A stretch of DNA of 64,000 nt from Ampelocalamus luodianensis (taxonomy: Eukaryota > Streptophyta > Magnoliopsida > Poales > Poaceae). Positions 47,430 through 58,900 of the stretch are shown piece by piece. Positions within the stretch are counted from its first letter, which is position 1; each line of letters begins with the position of its first letter. Where the stretch lies: the NCBI GenBank assembly GCA_036346255.1, contig CM070617.1:29005080-29069079 (forward strand). Reading direction: 5' to 3'. The position numbers and the translations under genes are program-made. Below the pieces are notes generated by a model, which saw only the letters and a list, made by a program, of their open reading frames with translations, was not told the origin of the DNA and did not search any database.

Positions 47430-48060
47430 GAGTAGCGTCGATCGTCCCATCGGACGCTCCCCATCCGTATGCAACAAGGGAAAACAAAGTATGCAACGTT
47501 TTGCATTCACATATGTAACAATGGTTAATTAGCATAAAAATTTTGTAGAAAACATTTGATTTTCAAAACTCATTTTCTTAATAATGTCAATATATGCTGA
47601 GTTGCATTAGAGAACTTATTCAATATTCAATTGAAATATGCAGTGCAAAAAAAATTCCAAAGCTATACATCTACTCTAAAAATTTACATTATAACAATGT
47701 AGCATCCTAAAAAAATGTGTATGCAACGAACTGGTGATACTTTCGCTACAAAACCGAAAAAAGTAAATAATTTTCCAAAAAAGTGTTATTGCAACATAAA
47801 AAAACATTGATTACAACATTTTTTAATACCAAATGCAATATTTCAAACAAATTATTGATGCAACAAACCATAACTCCTAATGCAACAAAAAAAATTCTCG
47901 GATGCAACAAATGAACAACTTGATTGCAACAAAAATAATATAGTAAAACATTCATAGAGGAAATAGTGCAACAAAGAGAAACACTCCGTGTGACATTGAG
48001 AAAAGGGGCTGCAACAAAATTGAGAAACACTTGCAACAACCTATAATAGAAAGAATGGCT
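47430..48060 (-). repeat. TGCAACAA-rich repeat arm (right)
   Basis: The reverse complement shows the same recurring TTTGTTGCA motifs as 43640-44270 and a related end, GATGGGGAGCGTCCGATGGG. The two arms are inverted relative to each other across the mtSSB pseudogene. Confidence 0.55.
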
Positions 48061-48978
48061 GTGCACGGTGGCAAGGAGCCGAGCTCAAAGAAAGCAGCGG
48101 TGGCCGGCCTTGTTGTTTCGATGCTAGTGGGAGGGCCCAGATCGGAAAAGGGCAAGGCCAGCCCGATGCCCTTCTGACCGCTGACCGCTACAATAGCCTC
48201 TCCTTGCGACCGCCGTAGAAGGAAGATATTGAGGGGTAGGAGTAGTTGGCTAATCGTGGTTGTGTAGCTTGCAGGCGATGGCTTGCCACCACACAAGGCC
48301 TCCAACGTTGTCTCCATGGCTATTCTCACCACTACAGATTCCCTCGCGGCACTCCTTGCCATCGACTCAGTCGCCAACGAGCCTTGCTACGCGGCGGAAT
48401 ATGGGGGCAGAAGCATCACTCCCAATCACTCCGCTTCCTCTTATCTCCACCAATTCAAAACTCCTCAGATGCTCATGCATGTCTAAATTGAATGGATGCT
48501 TCGGTAGATCAAAGGACAAGGAATCCAAAATCATACATGCTAGAGTTGATTTTGGTATTTGATGGGTGTATTGGGGAGATGATTGTGTGTGTGTGTGTGG
48601 GGGGGGGGGTATTGTACAACAGGGGAAGAGAGGAGTTAGAACATGACTTTTTTTAAGGGTGGGTATGTATAGTTCCGGGAGTGGAGTGGAGCGTCCAATG
48701 CGGAGACGACCTCCGGACGTAAGACACGTAGTAAATTCCTAGGACACCCCTAAAACGAGGTTCAGTGGATTATAGTCGTGTACATGAGCACCTGCATGCC
48801 AGACGCTATGGCGGCATTAATAGTTGCTTAATGTAGTTTTGGTTTGAGGATATAGGTCGGTTCTAGGATCTGATTCCTCTCTTCTTTATTGATTTGAGAT
48901 TGTCCATCACCGTATCATTTTGCAATGCTTATAGGACCAAAATTATAGACTCACGGTGGGAGAGGGGACAATTATAGG
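48061..48978. other. Unassigned, possible captured fragment
   Basis: Frames are open on both strands at 48080-48560, with no recognised domain. A GT microsatellite and G-run lie at about 48585-48609. The rest is non-coding. Confidence 0.4.
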
Positions 48979-48986
48979 CTCACAGT

Positions 48987-50177
48987 TAGGTGGGCACGGG
49001 TAGTACTCATCCATACCCATGCCTGCGACCCTGATTTCCTCCCACGAGTATGCCCACGAAGGACGACGGGCGAAGAACCTTGCCCATGCTCATTGCCCGC
49101 GGGCATGCCCGTGTACTCACCACATGGTCTCTGACTATGAGACTATGACATGCAAGTTCAACAACTAATCAAGTTCATCAGTCATCACACATCAAGTTCA
49201 ACAACTAATCAAGTTTATCAGTCATCACACATCAAGTCCAACAACTAATCAAGTTCATCACACATCAAGTTCAACAAATAAAAATTAAATACAAACTAAA
49301 ATGGAAATATGAGAGTAGAACACAAATCAAAAGTAACAGGAGGATGGGGATGAGGAGGGCCGACCGAGGGCGTGAGGAGGCCGGGCGTGCAATGGTTGGG
49401 CTTTGAGGAGGGGCGGCTAGGCGTGAGGAGGCCGGGCATTGAGAAAGGTGCGATGTCCAGGCGGGAGGAGGCCGGGTGTTGAGGAGGTTGAGCGTGAGGA
49501 TGCCGGGTATACAGCGGCTGGTCGTTAAGGAGGGACGGTGGCATTTGGGCGTTGAGGAGGGGGTGGAGGCCGAGCAGGAGGTGGCCGAGCGTTGAGGAGG
49601 GGTGGTGCTTCCGGGCGGGAGGACGAGGCCGACGGTCGACCGGGAGGATAGGGGCAGCAGCTAGGCGGGTCTGCGGGAGGACCGGAGGAGTGACCGAGTG
49701 AGGATTGGATCTAGATTTGGCCATGAGAAGAGGGGCGTGAGGAGTGATCGAGTGAGGAGGGGGCGGCGACCGTGCATGAGGAGGGAGATCCAGGGGCGGT
49801 TGCTAGGCGTGAGGAGGGGTAGCCGTGCGTGAGGAAGGCGGCGTCAGGCGTGACAGCGTGAGGGCAGTGGCCGAGCGTGCGGGTAGGGGATCTGGATTGG
49901 ATTATGAAGGATGGGATTGGGGAGGAATAGGATTGGAGAGGGGGTGGCCAGCACGTGACACATGAAGTAACTTGAGACCCACCTGTCAGTACATTATCAC
50001 ACGTAATCGGGCGAAACGGGCACGGGTGGGCATTACCCATGCCTATGCCCGTTTACCCACCGGACAGAGATTTGTGCCCATGAATGTACCCATGGACAGA
50101 AGAATAGGAACATACCCACCTTCATTAGGGTTTTTACCCACGTGTAATCGGGTAAATGGGCGAAACTGCCATCCCTA
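48987..50177. mobile_element. Non-autonomous hAT-like element, 1.2 kb
   Basis: An 8-bp target duplication with one mismatch (CTCACAGT at 48979-48986, CTCACGGT at 50178-50185) flanks ends reading TAGGTGGGCACGGG and, on the complement of the right, TAGGGATGGCAG. Subterminal regions are full of GGGTA/TACCC and GGGCA/TGCCC motifs in both orientations, as in plant hAT elements. No transposase is present. Long minus-strand Pro/His-rich frames (49296-50040) are compositional. Confidence 0.75.
49150..49285. repeat. Tandem repeat, unit about 41-45 bp
   Basis: CAACTAATCAAGTTCATCA with trailing GTCATCACACATCAAGTTCA repeats about three times with small differences, inside the hAT-like element. Confidence 0.8.
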
Positions 50178-50559
50178 CTCACGGTGGGCTACCGGCTTAA
50201 GTGCTTAACCCATCCTAAAGTTAATCCATTGCTCAAACTGACTTGCCCTTAGGAAAACTAACCCTTTCCCTTCCATTATTGCCTTGGCCCCCATTTTATT
50301 TATTGGAAGGAGAGGGAAAATTGCTCACGTCTAGAAAACCAACATGTTACAATACCAGAAAACTTTTCACAGCCGAGGCGCATAAAGCATGTATCGAATT
50401 CACAACACTCATGTTTGAACTGTGCAAACTTCATATAATCACTTTACTATGTTGCATCATTTTTTTCTCTAGCAGTTTATGTCGCCCTTTTTTACTTCAC
50501 ATCCACGTATGTTTTACTGCTAATACGAATGTTATGTACTTCAGCGTCTATTTGCTCCA

Positions 50560-50689
50560 GTCCAAGGACAAAATCATATCGGCCACCGGGAAACACATGT
50601 TGGAGTCATTCAAGGATAAACAGATGACCGAAGACATGTTCATTTCGCAATTCATCGAGTGCTTACGCCAAGACGATGCCGATATGTAA
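50560..50689 (+). pseudogene. Unrecognised exon-like segment
   Basis: After a splice-acceptor-like TTGCTCCAG, the frame reads SKDKIISATGKHMLESFKDK and FISQFIECLRQDDADM before a stop. The composition is coding-like and resembles transposon-associated plant proteins, but I cannot name a family. The frame could resume at about 52640-52748 (FRASYADPKPSDADDVVDEV), with LTR-like DNA in between. Confidence 0.35.
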
Positions 50690-52640
50690 TATTTCGAAAC
50701 ACATAAAAGGAGATAATTGCATTAGAGAAGGAATTAAAGGTTTTAAAAGGGAAAACAGAAAATTAGGATAACCTGGGTTGTGGGCTTTCGGCCCACGGCA
50801 ATCTAGCCTGGGCGGGGGTCGTCCAGGGGGGTTTAGGGGGGTGCAACCCCTAACCCTAACCGTCCCTACCCCTCCAGCCGCCACCTTCCCCCTTGCACGC
50901 TTGCCGCCACGCTACCCTGCTGCCGGCCGCTGCCCTGCCGCCGGTGGCCGTCGCCGAAGGAGGCCAGCCAGGGAGGAAAGGAAGAAAGCAGAAGGAAGGA
51001 GGAGAGGAGAAGAAGAAGAAAAGGAAGGAAAAGAGAAGGTTTTCATGAATTATCGCGATTCGCTGTGATCATCAAGGGTAAACCCTATTAATCCCTAGGT
51101 TTTGCTATGGATTAGATACTATTAAGTTTGTAGGGCATTTTGATTAGGGGAAGGTTAGTTTTCAATCTGCCATAGTTCGTTAAGATTAGGTGCAAAACCT
51201 TGCGGGGGCAATTTGGGAGATTTCGGATCGGATTCAGAGGTCGGCCAATTAGATAAAAGTTAGATAATCTCGTTAGCTTTCCAGAAAAGTCTTGGTCATT
51301 AGAATAGGAGTAGCGAATGAAAAGATACGGCCTTGGGAAGATCGATGTCTAAAATCTGAATGTAGCTGGCAAACGTTGTGAAGATGGGTCGGTTTCATCT
51401 AGTAGATGGTAAATTAAAATATAGTGGTAACTTGAGTAATGTAGGAAATTTTGTGTAGTTTTCAGAATTGGTATCGTTCATATATTTTCAAGTCTTAGAA
51501 TTAAAAATATAAAATTGAGAAACTAACTGTTCTGACAGATTCTGGAACGGTCTTCGGGTAAAGAAGCAGGGCAAAAACGGTAGAATCAGAGGTTGATCAT
51601 AACTAGGAAGTTATAGGTTTTTTCATGAGGATTATAGAAAGTCTTGGATAGTTGAATTTGGAGTTCAGATGAATAAGTTAGAGCCATTTTACTACTGGGA
51701 CAGCGAGCAGTGCGTCCGATAGATTTGGGTTAATTGGGTCGGTTTGGCGTGGACGTGTGAGGACGATTAGAATAAAGTATTGTTGCTGTGATGTTATGAT
51801 TTTGATATGTATTTTGAATTATTTGTCCAGGGAGTGTGGCCCCTAGTGCTTTGGCGCCGCTTCGCTATGCAACTTGATAGGGATAAAAAGGTAAGTGCAT
51901 GGTAGACATTGTTCATTGCTTGATCGCTGTATTCTTTACCACTCATTGCTATTATATTGTTCATGCTTTAATCTTATTTAATTACAAACAATGTAAATGG
52001 TTATGATGGATTTGAGAATGTTGGATGATGGAACTATTGATGAACCTATGAATAATTGTGCATTCATAAACATCATTGCATAAGAGAAGGTGATCACACC
52101 TCCACAGGAGTGGATGAGGTCCCCGATCCTTGAGGAGGACGGGCTTGAGAGTGAATATTATGGTGAGTGTTTATTCACGCTATACCGATATACGTGAAAG
52201 AAATACATGTGGATATGTAGTATAGGGATGCATTGAATGAAAAGGGAATTGGATGATTGAGTATGAGAATAAAGAAAAGAAAACAATTGATGTTGATGAT
52301 GATATGGTTTACAGTTGTTTAATCATTGCTCATTGTTTATTAGTGTGCTCGCTGAGTCGTGGACTCACCCTTGCTCTGTTGTTGTTTTTAGGTGACCATT
52401 CACGATGTTGCACACAGGAAGGGCTAGCACATTTGGATTCACTTCATACATTTAATTACATAGAACAGTGGCCATGAGACATTTTATTAGAGTGATGAAT
52501 TATAATTAGGATTTAATATTATTGCTTAGCCTTAGCTGATAGGTTGGAGTTGATTATTAATTTAATAGACTTGATTGGATTGGCTTTGCATTGATCTTTG
52601 CTTATTAACTTGCCATGCTTCCTATGAACCTGCGTGTCAA
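50690..52640 (+). repeat. Probable large solo LTR or LTR fragment
   Basis: The sequence moves from a GC-rich start with CCCTAACCCTAACC to an AT-rich body and GGCGCCGCTTCGC, without coding potential. This style resembles the long LTRs of grass Ty3-gypsy elements. TG...CA borders near 50686 and 52640 are possible, but no target duplication was found. Confidence 0.35.
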
Positions 52641-52779
52641 CGGGCGGACGCATTTAGGGCTTCCTATGCTGATCCCAAACCGTCCGACGCCGACGATGTC
52701 GTCGATGAAGTTTTGCAGACGGAGATAGTAGGCTACCTCCGCCACTAGAAAATTTTTGATTATTTAGATTTCTACTTTT

Positions 52780-53410
52780 TTAATCTTTGTATGAAGCGAC
52801 TGACCACACTGTTTGGCCATATATAAATACAAAATCAAAAAACCCGGTTGAATTTGTATTTATTGTGTGCGATGAAACCGTTTACTGCGTGACATGTTTT
52901 ATATTACCCCTTCACGATATATCCGGTTTGAATTTGTGTTTACCGTCTACGGTGAAACCATTTACTGTTCTACAAACGCTTGATTACTTCATTGGGCCTA
53001 CTCGGTACCCCAACGTAATTACCTTACAAGATAGCTAGGGTTTAATATCGTGACACTAACTTTTTACTGTAAAAAAAGAGAGATTGCAAAAAGCAGTGGT
53101 AAAAAAGGGAAGCCGATTACTGTGTACGACGTTAAGGCCCTGTTTGGTAGAGCTCTAGATTCTCATTTTTTAGATTATGCTCCTGATTCTCTGATAATCC
53201 ACTTCTCTGAGAAAAAAACACGTTCCCCTGAAACATGTAGTAAAAGGGATACGCGTATTACTGTTACGACACATGATATTTATCGTCGAATAGAGACCCT
53301 CGCGGGCACAAACGTTTATGGCCTGCCTCTGCAGTTGGTGGGCCGACCGTATGGGATTGTGCATGCGTGCGTCACACCTGGCCTTGGTCACGCGCGGTAG
53401 GCTACCTTGG
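52780..53410. repeat. Repeat-derived sequence with a MITE-like end
   Basis: GGCCCTGTTTGGTAGAGCTC at about 53136-53155 matches a terminus common among rice MITEs. Upstream, a segment with GAATTTGTATTTATTGTGTG and GATGAAACC(G/A)TTTACTG occurs twice (about 52848 and 52928). The 116-codon frame at 53050-53400 crosses the MITE-like end and is not believed to be a gene. Confidence 0.4.
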
Positions 53411-53935
53411 CGCAGCATAATAACTATCCTACGCAGGGTTACAGAATAGTATATCTATACATAGACACACACACGGTAGCGCTATTCTACGCCTAAGTGT
53501 AGAATAGGTTATTCTACGCTCCGACCCCGGCAACCAACTGTAAAACTACGACGTTCCATGCAACTGACAGTAAAAACACGCGTGCCCCACGCAACCTCGT
53601 TGTGTCGTTTACTGCATCACTACAAGAGATTTAATGCAACGTTGAGTGCAAAGGGTGGCTGGAGAGAAGTGTGGGTTGATTGCAAACTTTGAACGACATT
53701 ATCTCATAAACTATTTATCTTATTTACAATCCGCTTGAGACGTTAACAAAAGGAGATACATGATGAGTATGTTTTATTGTTGTAAAAAATTTACTACAAT
53801 GAAAGTTCAGGTTTATTGTACCTAAGGCAATCAATTACTACATCGTATGAGCGCGGCGCAACCCACCGTAAAACCGCACGCGCTCTTAATCCACCACCCT
53901 ACCCCCTCTTCTGACACCCTATTTTACTACAAAAC

Positions 53936-54270
53936 GTTATATGAGGTTTACTGCATCCTCACTGTGCTTTTACTAAAAATATCCTTTTGCTTTACTACAG
54001 TACTGTAAGATATTTACTACGACTTCATTCTGCCTTTTACTACAGCATTACAAGAGATTTACTACGACGTCATTCTGCCTTTTACTACAGCACTATAAAA
54101 GATTTACTGTGACCTTATTATCTCTTTTACTTCAGCCTCCCTAGGTTTTTACTGCAGCACTACAAAAAGCGATTTACTGTGACCTCATTGTGCCTTTTAC
54201 TGCAACATTACAAGAGATTTTACTACGATCTCGTTGTGCCTTTTACTGCAGCACAACAAAAAAATTTACT
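53936..54270. repeat. Minisatellite of about 48-bp units
   Basis: About six degenerate head-to-tail units are built on TGCCTTTTACTACAGCA followed by TACAAGAGATTTACTACGAC. Units differ by substitutions and small indels. The motif TTTACTAC/GC also occurs singly upstream from 53620. Confidence 0.75.
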
Positions 54271-54570
54271 ACCACACTAAGCACAGAGGACGTGGGATCG
54301 TGGCCCGAGAAAAAAAAGTTTGCTCAAGTGTGATAGAGTAGTATAAAAGAGTCACAATTACTTTTCTCACTGTTGCCAGTTACTATCGCGTGTGTGCAGA
54401 TCGTGGAACCGTGCCAAAAAAGAAAAAACAATACGCTATGAGATAGCCTTATAGTAAAAATAATATTAGAACTACTATCACATACACTACCTATTATCAC
54501 AATATGCGTTGCGTGTAAAGCGTCGGGTTCTTGGCCAATAACTATTCAATTTGGGCGCTTGGACTAGGAT

Positions 54571-54573
<3 letters not shown>

Positions 54574-54655
<82 letters not shown>
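54574..54655. repeat. (TA)n microsatellite, about 82 bp
   Basis: Uninterrupted alternating TA. Confidence 0.97.
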
Positions 54656-54656
<1 letters not shown>

Positions 54657-54878
54657 GCTAATGCTAACTTAAATTGTATAATGATACATCTTTATCAATT
54701 GAGTATCTAATGATTATAAGATACCTAAAGTGAGTTCCATGATAAATTTCATGAAAATCCACTCATATATTTCTTTTATGTATGAAAAGGGTATATAACA
54801 AAAATAAATGGCTCAATGGTCACATTGGGGTAAGCCTCAAGTATAATATATTCGTTTAAGTGGTATATTGACTTATGC

Positions 54879-54882
<4 letters not shown>

Positions 54883-54926
<44 letters not shown>
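54883..54926. repeat. (TA)n microsatellite abutting a MITE
   Basis: About 44 bp of alternating TA ending exactly where the inverted-repeat element begins. Confidence 0.95.
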
Positions 54927-54928
<2 letters not shown>

Positions 54929-55371
54929 GCTAACTGAAGCATTGGATCTAGCCCAAACAGCCCAGATCAAGGCGGGTGGGAAGCCTCAGCCACTTATGCA
55001 GTTTTGTGATAAGCCCCACATCCGATTCTTCCTCAAAGAATGTGATTCATCTGGTGTCTCTTGGCTTAGATTAAACGGGTAAAACAAAGTCCAACCCGTC
55101 AAAGCAACATCACCTGTAATTTGGTAATTAATTAGTGGACAATTAATGCTGAGTGAATTAGGGAGCCGCTGGGTGTATCCAAACATGCTGATAGCCATCC
55201 AAAAATTCATACACGTCCACGTTGGTACCGCGACAACCATATAGATGGTCTGATGGAGTTAAGAAAGGAGATGCTCTCAACGGGGGTTATCGTAAAACTT
55301 GGCTGGAGCTTCTCATCTGCCTTGATCTGGGCTGTTTGGGCTAGATCCAACGCTTCTAGTTGACATTAGCA
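54927..55371. mobile_element. MITE, about 445 bp
   Basis: Inverted ends of about 70 bp include a perfect 32-bp block starting TTGGATCTAGCCCAAACAGC (54942-54973, complement of 55319-55350). There is no coding capacity. Insertion in TA repeats hides the target duplication, so a TA-targeting superfamily is only a guess. Confidence 0.75.
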
Positions 55372-55405
55372 TCTTAACATCCAATTAGCTATTAGCACTA
55401 AATAT

Positions 55406-55407
<2 letters not shown>

Positions 55408-55486
<79 letters not shown>
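55408..55486. repeat. Compound (CT)n(AT)n microsatellite
   Basis: About 29 bp of CT followed by about 50 bp of AT. Confidence 0.95.
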
Positions 55487-55490
<4 letters not shown>

Positions 55491-55983
55491 TACTTTCTAT
55501 ATATATATCAGATAACCGTGTCCAGTAGCTGATAAAACGTCAGAATTTACTGAGCCAAAATGAAAATCACGCGCAAGTTAACGAAAACAACTCTATACTT
55601 GAATTTGCTTACATATGACTGATCTGTGTAGGTAACTCATTATTTTCCTCCATGGCAATTACAGCCTTAATCAACATTCCAAAATAAGGGATTGGCACAA
55701 CTTACAGGAGTGCTTGTAACTTGCAATGGTAACTGCTACGTCAAAACGTTAAAAAAATGGGGCTATGGACCTAATGAGTACAGAAACAACCGCCATATTT
55801 TCCCAACAAAATGTTACATATACAACCCTATTCATAGATAGATGTGAGTGAAGCCTCAAGTGCCTAATTGCCTGTCATGATGAATATACAGAATCAAGGA
55901 TGTAAAAGAAAAGGAAGAATACTAACAAAACTATATGATTTTCACGCAACAAAAGAATATAAAATGGAGTTCATCATTCATTG

Positions 55984-58900
55984 TTATGTCAGACGTTGCA
56001 GTCCTAGCTCCGAGGAAATGAGTCTGAGCAGCACTTGTACAAGCTCCCGCACCCTAGCTTCTCTGATGCATCGCAGGGACAACAGAATTTCAGAAACTTA
56101 AATAGCAATGAGAAAAAATGGCTCACAATAAACCAAAGTCAAATATATAGATGAAATGCCGACCATAAAAAATACAGTTATATACTCCATCGGTATTTCA
56201 TGTTCTACCTAATTCACCCAAACACAACATAAAATTTAAGTTTTAAAAAAGTCATAAAATAAGGTATCAGCAATAATTGCAGTTTGATTTCTTCAAATGT
56301 CAGTTTTATGGTTTTTTATTTCTGTTTCTTCAAATGAGACATACACAAAGAATATGTTTTCCTCAAAGATCTAAAGAAAACCTGCACTTTTATAACAAAT
56401 ATAACATGCACGGAAGAGCCTAGCCACTTCAGCAGTGCTGCACTGCTGCTTACAATCGAATTGGTAAAAAACTATTGAGCAAATATTAAATTTTCTTTCT
56501 TGGAAAGTTGGAAGTCAGATCATGAAGTGAAACCATGGTTTAGAAGAATGGAGCTGAACAGGTTGCCACAGTCAGATGGTTAAATGCTAAGTTTACATTG
56601 TAAATTGGACTTTCTATTCAAAATTTGGCAGGTAGCTAACAGACATGCCATGGCTATTCATGAGAAAGTTGAACTAGAAGCCAATCATCCTCTGTTATGA
56701 AGGATTTTAGCTAACACACACCTTCATTAAAAGAACTATACTAAACTTGCTTGGAATTTGCTCAACACTTTCCAAGAAGAGGCTCCAAAGCAATGCTGTC
56801 CCTCAATTCAGAACAATGGATTGTTCAAAGCCATAACAATTCTTGTTGAGTTGATCGACTAACAGCAATAATCATCTGGTCATTACCAGGAGATAGAACC
56901 ATAGTTGTAGCAACATTTTTCCTATTGGGGAAAGAAATGCCCCTCAGGTTGCTTTCCGTGTATTGCTGAGTCCCTGATATCTATGCCACATTGCCAGTTT
57001 TTCCTAGAGCTTGTGGGTATTATAGTTGCGTGTTCATTGTAATAATTTAGATCTTGGTGTCTCATGAAAACCTAAAACGGACAGAGTCCGGCTGCAGCCA
57101 TTCACACACGTTAAATTCTTTCTGGTGGTGCTCTATCGCCTTTTTTCAAATGTCAATGTGAAGTGTAAACAAAAAGGGCAAAAGACAATTAACGAGTTTT
57201 GGCCTCCATCATGTCACATGAGTACATGACCAAAGTTTTCTAATATGGCATGGGAAAAACACATGTTGCCTGCTAATGATAAATTCTACAGAAATTGTAT
57301 GCATGATTGGAAAGCACATAGACATAAACCACTAAAGCATAAGCTGTCTGCTATGCCGTAAAGTTATTCCCTAAAATTTTATGCATGTTTGGAAAGCACA
57401 ATGGGACTAGAAAACCCTTTTCTTACCTTGAGACAACAAGCTCAGAGAAAGTGGGAAGCAAAGACAATAAATGAGCCCGTCCATGGGACTCGTTTTCCCT
57501 AAAGCTTCTTTCAGATATAGTGGTATGTTGAGAGCATTAGCTGTTACGATGTTTATTATTAGTCTAGCAAGCTCTTGAAGGACACAAATTGTTTCTTCAA
57601 TCCTCACATTAGGCAATGGATGTTCTCCTGCAACAATACAACATGATCAATACAATTTCACAACTTAAAAAAAGGCAGCATATTTGTAATGTTACTTACA
57701 GTGTTTTAAATAATACAAAAAATGCAGCAGGATTACTATTAAAAGCAAGATCAAGATTAAATCATTATCGATTTAGAAAGGTACCTAGGTCATTTTCATC
57801 TGCTAAAAACTGACCCAGTATAACCTCACATCGCTTTGTAAGAATGGTTATAGAAACTTTGCTGGTTTCTGATGCTATAGCACATGAGCTTGTCTTTGAT
57901 GTACAACTGCAATCACAGAAACAAACTAAGATTCAGTTCTAAACATACGCACAGTTTGACATAAGTAAACATTGGTGGGGCACACAGTGCAGAGTTTCCC
58001 CATATCCTATAGAAACTGAAGAATTACTGGTTTTCTGTGTGTATGGACATACGATCTCCGCACTAAGTACAAATGAAACAAAAGATGCATGTCAGTTACT
58101 CCACCCAATATCTTGTTGGAAAGACTCCAATTACCCAAATCCCTCACATGTTATCATGCAAGATGCATATTAGTTACTTCAAATATGAGCAATGCAGCCA
58201 AATTATTTTGAAGATGACCCGTGATCTTTTTTTTTTTATATATACACTTCTACACGATGCTTGCAAGCAAACAAATCAGATAAACTGCTGTACCTGCATA
58301 AAGAAAACATCATCTGCAAACAGCTCAGCGAAAATCTGCTGCAGTGCAACGGCAGAAGACCAACAGTTTGAAGAGGCAGGGATCCTGTTCGTGATGCACA
58401 ACGATCAAGACAGTTCACAAGCCTTTGCAATACCTGAAAGAAGGTGATCAGAGCAAACATTTGAACTACCTGTTAGATGGACACAATTGAACATTTACAA
58501 GCTTAGAACAAATCTAACTCTTCCAAGCCAACCAACTAGCAATTGACAAGTACAACTGTAAAAGCTAAACAAATACATCTAATATTATGAACGAACCTCA
58601 ACTGGAGCATCATTCTGCAGTTTCAGAACATTGTCTCCAAAAACAGTGAGGACAGTCATCTCGAGGCTCTCATCAGCTGTAACAGAGTCAGCTGAAGGAA
58701 CATCTGAAGACAACACCCGTCCACACGACCCGACAAGAAAGGTTTCGTACACATCTGCAACCACCTTCCAGAAACGAGCTCTAGAAAGTTTATATGAATT
58801 CGAATTCATGTCACTTTTACATTCATCATTTTCCTGCGTCACCTCATCTGTCACAACGCGATTGAAGCATTCAGCAGAAATTCTCCAAAGGGTACCCCTT

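Noticed and set aside
49296..50040. Minus-strand Pro/His-rich frames as genes
   Set aside because: They lie wholly inside the hAT-like element and follow its GAGGAGG-type repeats.
53050..53400. A 116-codon gene with a KALFGRALDSHF-like start
   Set aside because: The frame crosses a GGCCCTGTTTGGTAGAGC MITE-like end and has no family resemblance.
54776..54970. Minus-strand frame with an IYIYIY run
   Set aside because: The run is simply translation of the TA microsatellite.
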